64,000 nt of DNA, taken from positions 76,392,219-76,456,218 of the forward strand of contig NC_071668.1 in NCBI RefSeq assembly GCF_028554725.1, read 5' to 3'. A program made the position numbers and the translations under genes. The notes beneath the pieces are model-generated. The model saw only the letters and a list, made by a program, of their open reading frames with translations, ran no database searches and was not told the origin of the DNA. Of this stretch, positions 23,256 through 35,652 are shown one piece after another; within the stretch, counting starts at the first letter, position 1; every line of letters starts with the position of its first letter. This stretch comes from Zeugodacus cucurbitae (lineage: Eukaryota > Arthropoda > Insecta > Diptera > Tephritidae).

Positions 23256-25420
23256 TGAATATATTTACTAGAGTGATCTAGTCAGTGTTGACCAGAGGTT
23301 GTGTTCTAAATGCTATGTGATCTAATGAAATACTGATGAAAACTTATCGCAGTTATTTCTTTGAATGATTCAGGTGGACATATACAGTGTTGTCATGAAA
23401 ATATATACGATGTCACTAGCTCGTAAAACGGTATATAAGTAGAGATAATTGCACAATTTACCTTTCACAGATAAATTGGAATAAGCCAATAACCTCAGTA
23501 CATTTCTTTGGAGGAGCCTTGCTTCTATGAAACCCATCTTCCACAATCGTTCAATGACAATCAATTTTACCCCTATTTTTATGAACTTCCATAAAATTTC
23601 ATTGCCAATATGCACAGAGCTTCAATGCAGCTTTAACGACAACATGCAAACTCCATACAACAACAACATATGCCACAACATTTTTTATTCGACCATTGTC
23701 TATGCGCACACAAATTACTTGGTGTCACGCAGGTTGCAAAAAACAACCCTTCGACAACTCCACGGGCGGTGAGGCAACAGCTTTTGAGGTGAAGTTCAAT
23801 GTAATTCGCCGCACTGTGGTGTGAGTACAAACACCAGTGTGTGTGCGGGTGTGTAGATGTCTCGTCTTTCGACTGTAAAACATATGACCGGCAATTTGGA
23901 AAATTGCTTGGCTTTCACATGAACTCATGACAGGCACCGAGAGTGTCAGGTGAAGTTCAGTGTTGAGCGATCGTTCGAGTGTGCGACTGTGTGCAACAAC
24001 AACAAACAAAGCGCTGTTGCATATGCTCGTTCGTTTTTTTTTTGTTGTTGTATCTACATTTGTTTGGGTGCAACCAACAATGAAATGGTTGAAGTAATAA
24101 ACCACAAGCAGTTAGCACACCTGCAACAAACACACGGAGACATGCAAATGAAAGTACAAAGAATTTTTACAATTTTTTGCCGAGTCAATGAACTCGTTGC
24201 ATTGCATGCTTCATTTTATCTAACAGAGGGTGAGCTATGGATTGGTCGATAACTGATGTTAACCATCATTTAACATTGTGGCGGCGCCTCATCGCCTCAT
24301 CGTTGCAGTCTCGTTGGCAAAACGAACGACGATTCACACTGACCACAGACAAGCAACTACTTTAGTATAAACCAATTATTACTCGCTCCACACAGCGCTG
24401 TTGCATTAGGGTTAACGAAGTTGTCAGCCAAGGTGCTGCAAATGTTGGTTGCAACAAGGGTAGCAAGTACAAACATGGCAGAAAATCACTCATGTGTACA
24501 TTTGTGCTGCAAAAGGGAATAAGTGAAAGAAATGGTAGAATGTAGGAAATAATAAATAAAGAAGAGAAGAAGGCCTGCTGGGAGCGCCTAAGCGACTGAC
24601 AAGTGCTCTAAAGCATTCACAATTCTATTTATAGCCTTTCTTTAGTAAAGGGTTCAAAGCACATTTTAAATGAAAATGCTCGAAAACTGCGCTTTAATAC
24701 TCCAATTGACAACAATTTCGCATGCCAATTTCAAATATTTAACAATATTCAAATATCCCACAAAGCGCTTCAGTCAATCTGTTTAAAAGCGGCCAGCGAC
24801 TTCCGGTTGCGTGTGGCACGTGATGCTCGCGTACATATTTAATAGGCGTGTTTTGCATTGTACAATATGAAATTCTCACGCCAACGTTCAACAAATGATT
24901 CTGCCAAATTATTTACGTGCATATTTCCGTTGATTTTTATCATTTTTTGTTTTTTTTTTTCGAAAATGAATGAAATGATAATGAGTTGCTTTTAAACCCT
25001 GCCAATTGAAACTAACTGCTTTTTAATTTAGCGTTGTTGTTAATGACGATGTGACGCGTGTGTGCGTGCAACAGTGTTTGTTGACCACAAATTACAACAA
25101 TTTCGCTGCGTAATTATGTGGTTTACCCGCTCATTCACAATCACTCTGAGGCTTAATGAGCCTCCAGCCAAATTTCATTGCTTTTCCATTTACGTTAGCC
25201 TTGGGTGCGGTAATTTATTTATAAATGTCAATATTTTATTGAAAAAAAAAAATAAACATTGGTCAAGGTCATGCCTTCTTATTTGTTTTATGAATTTTGT
25301 AAGCCAAACGCTTTCTTTTATGGTATAAAATGATTCAATGCTCTTTCAATTTTTATTATATGGAATTTCTACATTCAATTAGCCAGCATGATTTTGTAAA
25401 AAATATGCGAACATGTGTTT
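23256..25420. other. No gene seen
   Basis: Unique-looking DNA. A somewhat GC-richer segment, about 23700-24480, is rich in CAACAACA and GTGTG words and has short open frames on both strands with no recognisable domain. Confidence 0.55.
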
Positions 25421-26040
25421 TTAAGGGGTTAGGGTTGATTTTCAAAAAATCAATTTTTATTATTCTCTGAAAATTTGAAGTTGATTCGATAATAACTTTT
25501 CGAGTTATTCGACAAATAACAAAGATCGCTCGGGTGAAACTTTAAATGCGTTTTTTTCAAAACTATGTTTTTTGAACTGGTGACAACTGTAACTCGAAAA
25601 CCGCTCGGTAAATTTTAATGAAAGGCCTGATCCAAAGGTTTTTTTTTTCAAAAATTTTGTTTTTTAAGACCAATTAACTGCTGATTTTTTCCAGAAAATC
25701 TAGAAAAAGATTTCCTAAGGCCGCCATTTTGTTAATTTTGAAAAGCTTCGATCAGACCCAGGTTTATCTATTTATAAAACTAATTTTTTTATTTGATTTT
25801 AGATGAATCTCCGAGGACTTATGATTGTCACCGCACGGACCTTTTTTTTGAAACTGGGTCAACACACACAGCTATAACTTTGGAAATTATATTTACTATT
25901 TTTTTTTTCGTGACTTTAAGTCTAAACATTGTATGATAATGCCATATTATTACTTTTGTAAAATAACATGATTTAATAGCAAAAAAAAATTACTGAAAAT
26001 TCTAATTTTTTCGTGTCTCAGACTACCCCTAACCCCTTAA
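25421..26040. mobile_element. TTAA-flanked element (copy 2), 620 bp including flanks
   Basis: Termini TTAA|GGGGTTAGGGTTG and inverted TTAA|GGGGTTAGGGGTAG, with perfect TTAA on both sides (25421-25424 and 26037-26040). The interior has poly-T/A tracts and no ORF. The intact TTAA pair suggests a fairly young insertion compared with its neighbours. Confidence 0.75.
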
Positions 26041-26199
26041 AGCTGGCTTCACATTTTCCTACTGGTGCTTCCAATTGTCGTAATACTTTGTTTGATGTTG
26101 ACAAAATCGTCCAATCATTCATACTATAGTCAAAACTAAGATTCGACAAAACGATCTGACCGTATATATACGCTATTTTTCGAGGTTATTCGAAAAAGT

Positions 26200-26570
26200 G
26201 ATATCCAAAAAAAATCTTTGATTTCGCAAAGACGGGACATTTCAAAAGAAAGTGATGAGATGTTTCCACTTTGCCTTCCTCCAGGCAGCTTCTACAGCTA
26301 GCATCTGCTTAGATTAAAAGCGGTCAGCGTGGATTCCTATGGGACAAAGGCTACTTAGAACCCGTACGACTATTTTGCTAAAGTCGAAAAGCTCGGCAGA
26401 CCTCTTACGATCAGCCTTAGCCCATACGAATCGTAAGTACTAGTGATCTGACATACCAGACCTTTCAAGATCAAATAAGCCTTAAAATTTTCCGTATTTC
26501 CGCTGTGGCCAGGAACCCAGAACAGGCTAATCGACTGACAGGCAAGACAGGACCGATAAAAAGTGAATTT
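26200..26570 (-). pseudogene. LINE (I/R1/Jockey-type) RNase H and C-terminal zinc-knuckle relic
   Basis: The minus strand reads ISLFWVPGHSGNTENFKA (about 26550-26495), the RNase H motif near the catalytic Asp of non-LTR retrotransposon polyproteins. Further on, about 26300-26215, it reads CRSCLEEGKVETSHHFLLKC, the Cys-Cys-His-Cys tail motif that follows RNase H in these elements. The two lie in different frames with stops between, so the copy is dead. No reverse transcriptase remains, consistent with 5' truncation. Exact clade not determined. Confidence 0.7.
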
Positions 26571-26689
26571 TCCAGAATTTTTTCTGAGAAAACTTTTTAA
26601 TTTATTGATCCAAAAATTTATACACATATTATGGTATTTTTTAACTGTATTTTAAGACTTAGTACTAGTAAAAATATTTATTTGAAAAA

Positions 26690-27259
26690 GAGCTACAGCT
26701 GATCTCCAGGAGCTCCTCTCAAAAAAGATGCTTTGCGGTGACCACTATATCTCGGAACTGGATCATTTGAAATTAAAAAACCAAACAGATTTCGTTAAAA
26801 TAATGTTAAATCTAGTAATTAATCGAAGGAATAAACAAAATAAAATTTTTTGACAAAATGGCGGTTTCTCAAAAAAAAAAAAAATCGATTTTTCACCGAA
26901 ATTTCGGCCTTAAATTGTTTATAAAAAAAATATATTTATCGGAGAGAAAAAACGATTAATTACTAAAAAATATATTTAAGAAGGTCGTGTTAAAATTTGA
27001 GATTAATCGGTCTAGCCGTTTTCGAATAATGTTGGTCACCGACTTTGAAAACACCATTTTGAGAAAAAAAGCGGTGCCGCTCGGACCTTGTACTTCCAAG
27101 CACTCTGAAACGCTTTTTCAAATTTGCTTGTAACTTTGAAAATATTCACCGGAACGATATGAAATTTTCTGTGTGTATTCTTAAATAAATGTACATTAAG
27201 AAAATGAAATAAAAAAAAAATCGATTTTTTGAAAATTCTAACTGTATATAACCCCTTAA
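26690..27259. mobile_element. TTAA-flanked element (copy 3), left end eroded
   Basis: The right terminus ...CTGTATATAACCCC|TTAA at 27256-27259 matches the family pattern. The interior contains the shared phrases CCGACTTTGAAAACACC and TCGATTTTTTGAAAATTC, also found in copies 4 and 5 (CCGACTTTGAAAACACGG). I could not find a matching left terminus, so the start is approximate. Confidence 0.55.
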
Positions 27260-28786
27260 CCACTGTGGATCGCATAGTAAGCGATCAAGGCTCAAGGCTG
27301 GTATACCCGCTCTATTATAAGAATGAATCGTCACCTCTCTAAAGGTTACTGTGCTCCGGTGCACTATTTTCGTAAACGAATACAAAATAGTGAACATTTA
27401 AATGCCACTGTTTGCGAGATCACCACGAAGAGTCACAAAAACGATTATTTTTTCACGTATAAATTTGTTTTAATATTAAAAATAATGAAATCGTGTGAAT
27501 AGTCATGGTGCGCGAAAATCTGGCAAGCGATGGGAATTTTTAAGCTTTTCTTTGTGACATTAAAATGAAGCAACATTATGGCAATGAAAAAAAGCTACAA
27601 AAATGTGAGTGAAGGCAGGAAATGAATCTCTTCTTGCTTGAAAGATCAATACATATGTATATACTTTGTATCGTATGTGGAAGTATATTGCGAAAAAATA
27701 AAGTGAAAAAATATAAATTTACATTTTTTTTTTGACTAAAACATATTAGAATTTCTTTACTTAACAGTAAAACGATAATTGTATTTCTTACTCTTCTCAC
27801 TACAAATGTTTGTATTTCATTTACGAAACTGTATTTAGTGATGATGTGCGTATTCTCTATTGCACTCAGTCTGCCTTATGAGATTTAATCTTTCTATACA
27901 GTATTTACTGTTATCTGCCTACTTTTAATTCATAATTTCTATTTCTTCTCTTCATCGTTCTTCTACCAAGGCAAAGTAATAAAAGAAAATTAATATTAAT
28001 TACTTTTGTAATTACATGACCATCCGCTTTGCTAGAGTTAAGACGCACTTAACCGCTTGAGCGCCTATAAATGTATATGTGAACTGTTGAAAAGGGTCAA
28101 CGACAAGCACAAAGCACAAGTAAGAGAGAAATATAGTAAACTAAACTGAATAAAAAGCAATATTAAAAACATTAAAGAAACGCTGGCAATGTCCGCCTGA
28201 TAAACACCAAAGAAGCTACCCAGTAGGAATAACGATGGAAAAGGATTACAATGTTTATTGTTTACTTTTCTCAGCAAATTAACACCGGAATTAAAATCCA
28301 TTTAACTTTATAAGAGCTTTATGCGCAAAATTCCCACCTTTAAGTAATTATCTGTCATTAGAACAGGTGTCTCCCACTCACTTAACTGTATTGCAATTTG
28401 TATTTAGCTTGCAATTAACTTTGCATGGAAAAGAAAACTTTGTGCAATTGCTTGACCCGCTGTTAAAGTTCACACAAACTTTTGCGAACTTTCGCTGAGA
28501 AAAACTCAGAAAGTCGGCAAGTTTCGTTCACGAGTCAGGGGTGTGGTGCAGTGTCGACGAAGAAAGCAATTACAAGATAATTAAAATACAATTAACGCAC
28601 AATGCAGAATGCAAATGTTTAGAGGAAGTCACAAGAAAAAAGTGACAGAAAAGTAGTGTGTGTAATCTAACGGAACTGAAAGTTGTAAGCGCAGAAGGGA
28701 TTACTTTGTTGGCCTACTATAATTCATATGTATCTATGTTTTTACAACTTACTCTTTATAAACTTAATGTAGGGTGTGTGCTTTCA
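27260..28786. other. No gene seen
   Basis: AT-rich DNA with short frames only and no repeats I recognise. Confidence 0.5.
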
Positions 28787-28787
28787 A

Positions 28788-28826
28788 GATACATACCTGT
28801 AAGAAAAGAAAAAAAATTTGTTAAAA
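28788..28826 (-). promoter_or_regulatory. Recursive splice site (ratchet point) 2, minus strand
   Basis: Minus strand: TTTTTAAC with branch A at 28821, then a near-pure pyrimidine run (28818-28801), then CTTTTCTTACAG|GTATGTA with the junction between 28797 and 28796. The ten bases ACAGGTATGT are identical to those at sites 1 and 3. Branch-to-AG distance is 24 nt. A TTAA-flanked element begins at 28851, only about 30 bp upstream of the branch point in the direction of transcription, yet the site itself is intact. Confidence 0.82.
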
Positions 28827-28850
28827 ACTTGAATTGGATTCATTTTAGTA

Positions 28851-29554
28851 TTAAGGGGTTACATTGGTCTTGTTGCGTAAAAAATTGCTTATTTTCAATA
28901 TTTTTTTTCTGTGTAAAAAATTATTTATTTAATTCAAACTTTTTTCTGGCTATAGATACATATTTAAAAAAATTTCTGAAATTTAAAAAAAAAAAAAAGT
29001 AAAAATCCTCCATTGCGGCGTTATTTCCGGTGACCTTCGGAAAAAAGGTGTTTCTACCCTGTCAGCATAACTCCTAACAGGAACATCCAAAATGAAAAAA
29101 AAAAACAAAGTAAGTGTTTTGAGTAAGACTATAAACTCGTGCTTGAACGAAGGAAAGACAAAAAATATTTTTCCACAAATTTCGGACAAATTTGCTTGAC
29201 ATTTTGTTTTTATTTTTTTAATAGTTATAATTAAAAAAAAAATCAAACCCAAGCACGAGTAAATTGTATCTCGAACACCTGTTCAAAATTTCATCAAGAT
29301 CGTTTGAGTAGTTTTCGAGAAGATTTGACAACCGACTTTGAAAACACGGTTCCGAGAAAAACGCGTTTAAAGTTTTGAGTAACAATAGTACTTGACTTGG
29401 AGCGTACACCTTCCAAAGCCTGTATCTCCGAAACTATTATTCGGATCGACTTAATTGAAAATTTAGGATAATATTCTTGAGATATTGTAGAAATAATATG
29501 CTAAGAAAGTAAAAATCGATTTTTTGAATCCACGAAACTCATGTAACCTCTTAA
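28851..29554. mobile_element. TTAA-flanked element (copy 4), about 0.70 kb
   Basis: Left TTAA|GGGGTTACATTGGTCT; right, inverted, TTAA|GAGGTTACATGAGTTT. TTAA at both ends (28851-28854, 29551-29554). It is homologous to copy 5 at 35653-36391 over most of its length, sharing CCTCCATTGCG, CATAAACTCGTGCTTGAACG, ACCGACTTTGAAAACACGGT and AACTATTATTCGGATCGACT. No coding capacity. Confidence 0.78.
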
Positions 29555-30382
29555 TATACTATATATTATGAAAATCTATTTAGCTTTCAATTCTTATTTA
29601 GACTGTTAGTAGTTTTTTTTTATACTTTTTGTTTTTTTGCTTTAATGTCTCAATTTGTCTCTTTAACCTTTGCTTAACAAATTACTTGAATATCATATTG
29701 AATGAATGAAAATAATCATTTGCCCAGACAGTATTAATGCATTTGAGACGATTGAAATTGATTGTGCTTCTTCTTCGATACATTAACAACACGAACAATT
29801 GAATAAACACCAACTATTAACTTAATGGACTTCATTTAAACATTAAAGGTTAAAAATAATCAAAATGGCTATATGTATGAATAGTGAAGGAAGTCAAAAA
29901 GCAATGTGATTCGAATAAAAAGCTAAAGCTAGAATTTTAGATGGAACGTTCAAGATTAGAAATTTTCTATAGAAGTGTCGGTATATTATTATTTCTTCCA
30001 CTTCCCAAGAAAGAAGACAACAAATTTATATATTTTTAGGGAAGTTGGAATACTAAACTGTTAACCCTTATTTTAACTGCGAAGTGCCAAATAAATCTCA
30101 AATGGAAAAGAAATATATTTTGTTAAATGGATTTACTAAAAGAACACATACAAATTTTGTTCACTACTGAATTTAACAGACAATTTTTAATCAACAACTA
30201 TTTTTTGCTCCACCGTGTTATTGAGTAAAATATGGTTCAAAGTAAATAAATTTTAACAATTTTTGGATTTATAAAAAATTGGTATTTTAAAGACCACTGA
30301 AGTATATAAAATGAAATAACGGAAATTAAAAATTTCACTGGTTTAGAGAGTGCAATATTTTTTATCTATTTTATTAGTTTAA
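29555..30382. other. No gene seen
   Basis: AT-rich sequence without ORFs, TIRs or simple arrays that I can support. Confidence 0.5.
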
Positions 30383-30680
30383 TATACATGCCCCTGAAGT
30401 ACGCCCCAGTCTCGGTATTCGCCAGACATGATTCCGTGTGACTTTTTCCTATTTTAAAAAATTTAGAGAACTTTAAAAGGTCATACAAGTAAATGAGAAA
30501 TCGTTGAAAGAGCCTCACAAAACTCGAGTTTGAGAAGTTCGACGATTGGAAGAAGCGCTGCCAAAGGTATATAATATGGAATGGGGACTATTTCGACGGC
30601 GAAAACATTAATGTAGACGAATGGAATATTATTATTTTTTCAATAGAAATTTCTCGTATAATTTAAACGATTTTCAAATT
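30383..30680 (+). pseudogene. mariner transposase 3' relic
   Basis: In shifting frames the plus strand reads YSPDMIPCDFFLF (third catalytic Asp region, about 30418-30456) and then FDDWKKRCQRYIIWNGDYFD followed by GENINVDE (about 30536-30620), the conserved C-terminus of a mariner transposase. This is a different lineage from copies A-E. Stops and frameshifts are frequent. The downstream FSIEISR-like end approximates the terminus of the family seen at 32865-33083. Confidence 0.72.
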
Positions 30681-30720
30681 CATAAACAATTGGTATTTTG
30701 AAGAAGGTACAAAGTATATA

Positions 30721-30863
30721 CAGTTGAACTTCTATTATTCTGACTTCCATAACTCGAACTCTTGAATTGGCAATAGATGTAAAATTTCATACAAATTACC
30801 TTACGTAATTCGGATGATCTAGGTCTCTGGATTATGGTGATTAGAGTTAGAGAATTTCTACTG
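30721..30863. mobile_element. 143-bp pogo-like MITE with TA target duplication
   Basis: Starts CAGTTGAACTTCTATTATTC and ends AGAGAATTTCTACTG, with TA outside both ends (30719-30720, 30864-30865). It contains CATAACTCGAACTCTTGAAT and GATTATGGTGATTAGAGTTA, shared with the copies at 4984, 43247 and 62268. This is the cleanest and shortest copy and defines the family ends. Confidence 0.75.
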
Positions 30864-30865
30864 TA

Positions 30866-32480
30866 TTTAGCAATACTCTTCCAAACCTAAAAGCCAGAGA
30901 AACTTCAAACGTTTTTCATTTGCGACATTAGCATTAATTGTATGTCAAAACGACAAAGTATAATTTTATAACGGATTTTCACCGCTTGCATATCACTGCA
31001 TACATACATGTATGTGCATATGCTTTTGTAATAACAACGTGTGTTTGCCCAACAATTGTGTTAGAATGAAATGGGCGCGAGCCAATTATGGCAACATTGT
31101 ACCGTTACGCAAATTATAGTAAAGCCTACCACCACACACAGAAACACACAGACAAACTTAATAGGCCAATGCTTTTCCAGCAAAAAAAGACGCTTGCAAC
31201 ACCAGACATGGCCAACACACACACACCCAGCCCAAATGACAGTTGCTTGGCAGTGAAGCAAGAATTAAACAACGAATAACTATGTGAAGAGAAGAGACAG
31301 CTCAAACGCTAATCAACACCGGTAAATATCGCTGAGTAGGGTGTGTTTGCCAGCGACTACTTCCAATGCACCGACACAATGTTGCGCCGTTGCAACACTG
31401 ACATACATGCCTACATACAGATGTATATGCGGAGAACTGCAGAGGGGCCGCAAGAAGCTTTGGTAGGCACTTTAAAGGCCGTCAAATGTCTTCTGCACGG
31501 CATGTTTGCTAATTTGCGTACCTTAGTTGCCACTACATACAGACATACACACATACGTACATACAGACAAACCTTTGCGTTTTGCCCGCATTCGTAGCTT
31601 TGCTGATTGCATGCTCCCTTTGACAACTGTTCTTCTGCTGTTTTTTACCCACACACACGCACACATTTATTTCTTTGGTAATTGTCAAAGTGACAGCTCT
31701 TGCTGGCTGTCTGCGTTAACATGCTCACTTTGTACTCCGACGCCTAGGCACATATACTTTTGTGCACGCCTGTTGCTTATTGCCGGCCTGCAATCGCTTT
31801 GGATTATTTATTTGTAATCGCCGGAAATGCGCAGGCGCTTTGCGTGTCTATTTTCACGACATGCACACATACATACACACACACACACAGATACATACAT
31901 ATATATATTTATATACATATATGTATATAAAAGTATGAATTTTCAGTTACGTTTCAGTTTCTTAGCGCGGAAAATTTGCATAATTTTCAAATGAAGTCGT
32001 CCGCCGAGTTGTCGTAGCTGGCGAATTGTGTCATGCTGAGCGGCGTTAATAAGGAAGTTTTCAATTTGTTGCGAAAAAGCACACAAATAACTACTTATGT
32101 ATAGTATATAATATGTGCGTAATAATTGCTAAATCTATTGCTAAAGCGCATGCATATATACTCTAAATAGATAGATTTATAGCACTTCCTGTACTTTGCT
32201 TGCAAGACTTTTGTGGAAATTGCACTTTAGTCTCATGTGATAAAGGCGATTGCTTGATTCGGGGTTACTTTAACCTCATTTGATCGTAGTATATCATTTG
32301 AAGGAAATATGAGGCTTAGTGTGTTCTCGACAGCTTTTTACTACAAGAAAGATTATTCTTATTAGTTTACTATCGAAGTAAGACCACTAAATGCCTAAAA
32401 TATGGCAATACTGGGTATATTCTCAGAAGAAATCATACATTCATTCATTCGGATGGCAAAGTTACTCTGAGAGTATCATG
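30866..32480. other. No gene seen; CA/CATA repeats
   Basis: Contains (CA)n and CATA arrays (about 31540-31570, 31860-31935) and a GC-richer patch at 31330-31850. Both strands show 60-96 codon frames there that are low-complexity and have no recognisable domain. Confidence 0.55.
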
Positions 32481-32489
32481 AGATCGTAT

Positions 32490-32640
32490 AAAATTGCTTC
32501 ATACCGACTAGGTAGGTTTAGTGGTTGTCAAGCGACGCACCTAGGCCTTTGGGAGGTCCATTGTGACACCATTGGGACTGTGATCCCTCACACTATAGAG
32601 TCATCTTTGAACCACCCTGTGGTCTTAATAAAGTGAAAAA
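32490..32640 (+). repeat. Probable LINE 3' tail fragment or dispersed repeat
   Basis: The stretch with TAGGTTTAGTGGTTGTCAAG, CGACGCACCTAGGC and GGGAGGTCCATTGTGACACC has the look of the TAGGTTTAG-type tails of dispersed retroelements in fly genomes. No coding frame and no target duplication was found, so the call rests on recognition of the phrase only. Confidence 0.35.
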
Positions 32641-32864
32641 GTTCACACAATTTGATATGAGCAACTTCGCCCACAACATCGAGAAAACCGCGTCCAATAG
32701 TTGCGATTCTTCTCCTATACATAGCCTTACATCCACATAGAAGGACTAAAGTCGCTGCTATCAAAGAAAAGAGAAAGAAATTGTGTTGGAAAGTACCCAT
32801 TATGTATATTTATTAGATAATTAGCACTTGTTCGTGAATACTTGGCCAAAAACAATACTGTAAT

Positions 32865-33083
32865 GGTGCCTCAGTCTCCATAGTCGCCAGACATGTCACC
32901 GTGTGGCTTTTTTTATTTCCAAAAATATAGAGAAAACCATAAAAGAGGCAAAAACTATCCAAAAATTCGATTTTGAGAAGTATGGAATAGTGACTAATAT
33001 GAAGGCGGCAAAATTAATATAGACGAATGGATATAAATTTTTTCAAAAAACGAAAATTCCCGTTATTTTTTGAACACACCTCA
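32865..33083 (+). pseudogene. mariner transposase 3' relic with terminal inverted repeat
   Basis: Reads CAGTCTCCATAGTCGCCAGA, giving SPDMSPCGFF (third catalytic Asp region, with a TAG in place of the Tyr codon). About 130 bp on comes a degenerate C-terminus and then the terminus AATTCCCGTTATTTTTTGAA followed by CACACCTCA. That terminus matches the ends of the 191-bp MITE at 7699-7889. Same lineage as the fragment at 30383-30680. Confidence 0.7.
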
Positions 33084-35652
33084 TGAACCAAAAAATTAGT
33101 TTTATGACAAAAACATCTCGACTATAGTTGACTATGAAGTAATATAGCAGCAGAGCCTTTTAACTAAAGGTATTTCGGTAATTTGAATGTGCTATTGTTT
33201 ATAACTGGTGAATAGTATTTTTCCAAAAAAAAATTCTACAAAAAGTAGAATTATAGGTACACTTAGAATCTCATTTGACTAGTCAAAGTCTAACTTCATT
33301 GAAACACATACAGGGTGTAGTAGATACATAAATAAGAAACGAAAGATGGCCTATCTTAAACCAACTGTAGCCAATATATTACTCAAAAATTCATATTTTT
33401 TTATGATTTGAAAGGCAAATGTTCACATAAGAGGCTACTATGATTCCATATACTACGTACATACATATATATGTATTTATATGTAAATATTCACAAATAT
33501 GCTTTTTACATGAAACATAAGCCGAAAACATCAATGAAAACGGTCAAAACACCAAAACCGTGTGCAAACATGCGTAAAATATGAGTACACACATACATAA
33601 AAATATATGTTTGTATATATGTACATATGAACATATGAAGGCGCATAAACAAACTAAAGACAGCACCCTGCCGCTTCACACACACGCCTACTGACGAGTC
33701 ATATTTCATTTAAATCACTTTGCATATCTCCACACAGCGGCAGCACACACTCATATGCTTAGCTGTATAGGTATGAGTGCATGTGTATGTTTGTATGTGT
33801 GTGTGAGTTTCGTATTGCCTGCCACCAAATCAGCATATTTTGATGAGTAGCAGCTGGGTGCGCTGCCGGTTCATCCGCTTAAACCAAATTGGGTACTACT
33901 GACAAGCGGAAATTCGGCGAAAGCAAAGGCAAAAGCGAGCGAACAACAAAAACAACAGTAGTATTGAATCGCTCAGAAGCAGAAAACAACAAAAACGCGA
34001 AAAGATTGTGATAAACTGCAGGAAATTCGGTGGCGTGTGAATTATGGGGGAAAACATATGCAAATCTTTGAATTTTTGGATCTCTTTTTTGGATTTTTTT
34101 TTTGAGATTCGGCAAAGATTTATCGGAATGAAACTGTATACAAATTGTATTGGAGATGTGGCATCCCTCATTTAAAAATCGAAAAATTTGAAAATCGGAT
34201 TATAATTTTTAAGGCCCCCAGATATTGAACATGAAGACCTTAGTGATAATGGATGATTGAAAATATCTTAAAATTCAGATGAATTCAAATCAGAGAGAAT
34301 TTAGAGGGAATATTTTTCTGTTTATAGTGTCACTGCTTTACTCAAGTATATAATTTTTTAAGTTTTACTACTTAGTTCAACGTAGGCTTAATAAAGCCAA
34401 AAAAAACTCCAAAAAGGTTTAAAATAATTTATTAATTTCCCTGAACACATCACATAACATATTTATATTTAAAATTCATACATACGAATACATAAACATC
34501 TCCTTTATAACTGTCTGCATTTAATCGACCACACCGACACTAATATCTCAGTATATTGTACCCTAGTGACAGCCTAAACTATCGGCTAAATGACTTGTTT
34601 GTCCGCCAGCAGCTGTGGCACAAAGCAACCCAGACTGCCAGGCAACCAAGCAAACACACGGTGGAAGCAATCAACCAACGAAGCACACTATCTACTAACT
34701 CAGAAGCAAAGTGAGTGTAGTTAAAAGGATATATTCACTTGTGCAACATGCGATATATGCAACGCTTTGTTACGCCTAAACGATCACTACCACTAGCAAT
34801 CACCAGCAATACCACCAGCAGTGTATGTTTGCCGGAAAACGGAAGTATGCCTTTCGAATTCGCTACTGATTGACTGCCGCTCACGTGGCTCATGCGCTCG
34901 AGTGATAAATTTCGATTTGTTTTCCATATAGTCTGGTCGTTGGAAGTCATCTCGTTGCGTATATTCTGCCTTTCACCCTCCGCTTTGCATGTTTTTTGTT
35001 AGTGCACAAGGCAGCAGGTGTTCACTTATTTCGATATTTTTTCAATTTTTTTCCATTCTTGTTTGAAGTGTCTAAAGTAGTTTTCAATACGCTGCTCTAT
35101 ATTCAAGTATGCACAAGTGTATGTGTGTTTGTATGTATCGCACGACATCCGCTGCGTTTTTTCTACGTTCTTTGATTCCCTCCTTTTATGCTCTCGGCGC
35201 TTTGGCGGAGTGCTTAGGGCCCCACTGCTCATGGCATCCGACTTGAAAGGCAAGCGTCAATCAATATAGTAGTTATAACCTGTCAGGTGCATATATGTAT
35301 ACTATAGGTATGTTTATAAATATGCAATTTAGTTGTGATTGACTCTCTGTGCTCATAATCATTTTTTTTTTATTATCATTGGCATGGCAAAAGTCACGTG
35401 GCCTTGCATGTGCCCCCTTATTGCTTTGTGCTTGGATGCTTCTAATAATTTATGTAAGTGAAATTATATAAAATTAATTAGTTATTGAACTACTTTAGCT
35501 GAACATCTTACAGCAGTGTCCCCCAGTTTCATTTACAGGTGAAAAATTAAAATTTCTAAGAAAAATGATTTATTTATTAGCACAGAAAATTATAATTTAT
35601 TTATGGTGTGGCCAACATAAACTCAATCAAATTTCCAATGTTTCACATTTCT
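33084..35652. other. No gene seen; one short repeat fragment
   Basis: CATA/TATG microsatellites at 33455-33480 and 33595-33630. About 34160-34265 is a fragment of the dispersed repeat at 41869 and 51680 (shared TCGGATTATAA and AAGGCCCCCAGATATTGAAC). A GC-richer segment at 34570-34930 has no supported frame. Confidence 0.55.

Noticed and set aside
35505..35545. Plus-strand TTTCATTTACAG|GTGAAA resembling a ratchet point
   Set aside because: GTGAAA is a poor donor, the pyrimidine tract is interrupted, and there is no partner site on that strand.
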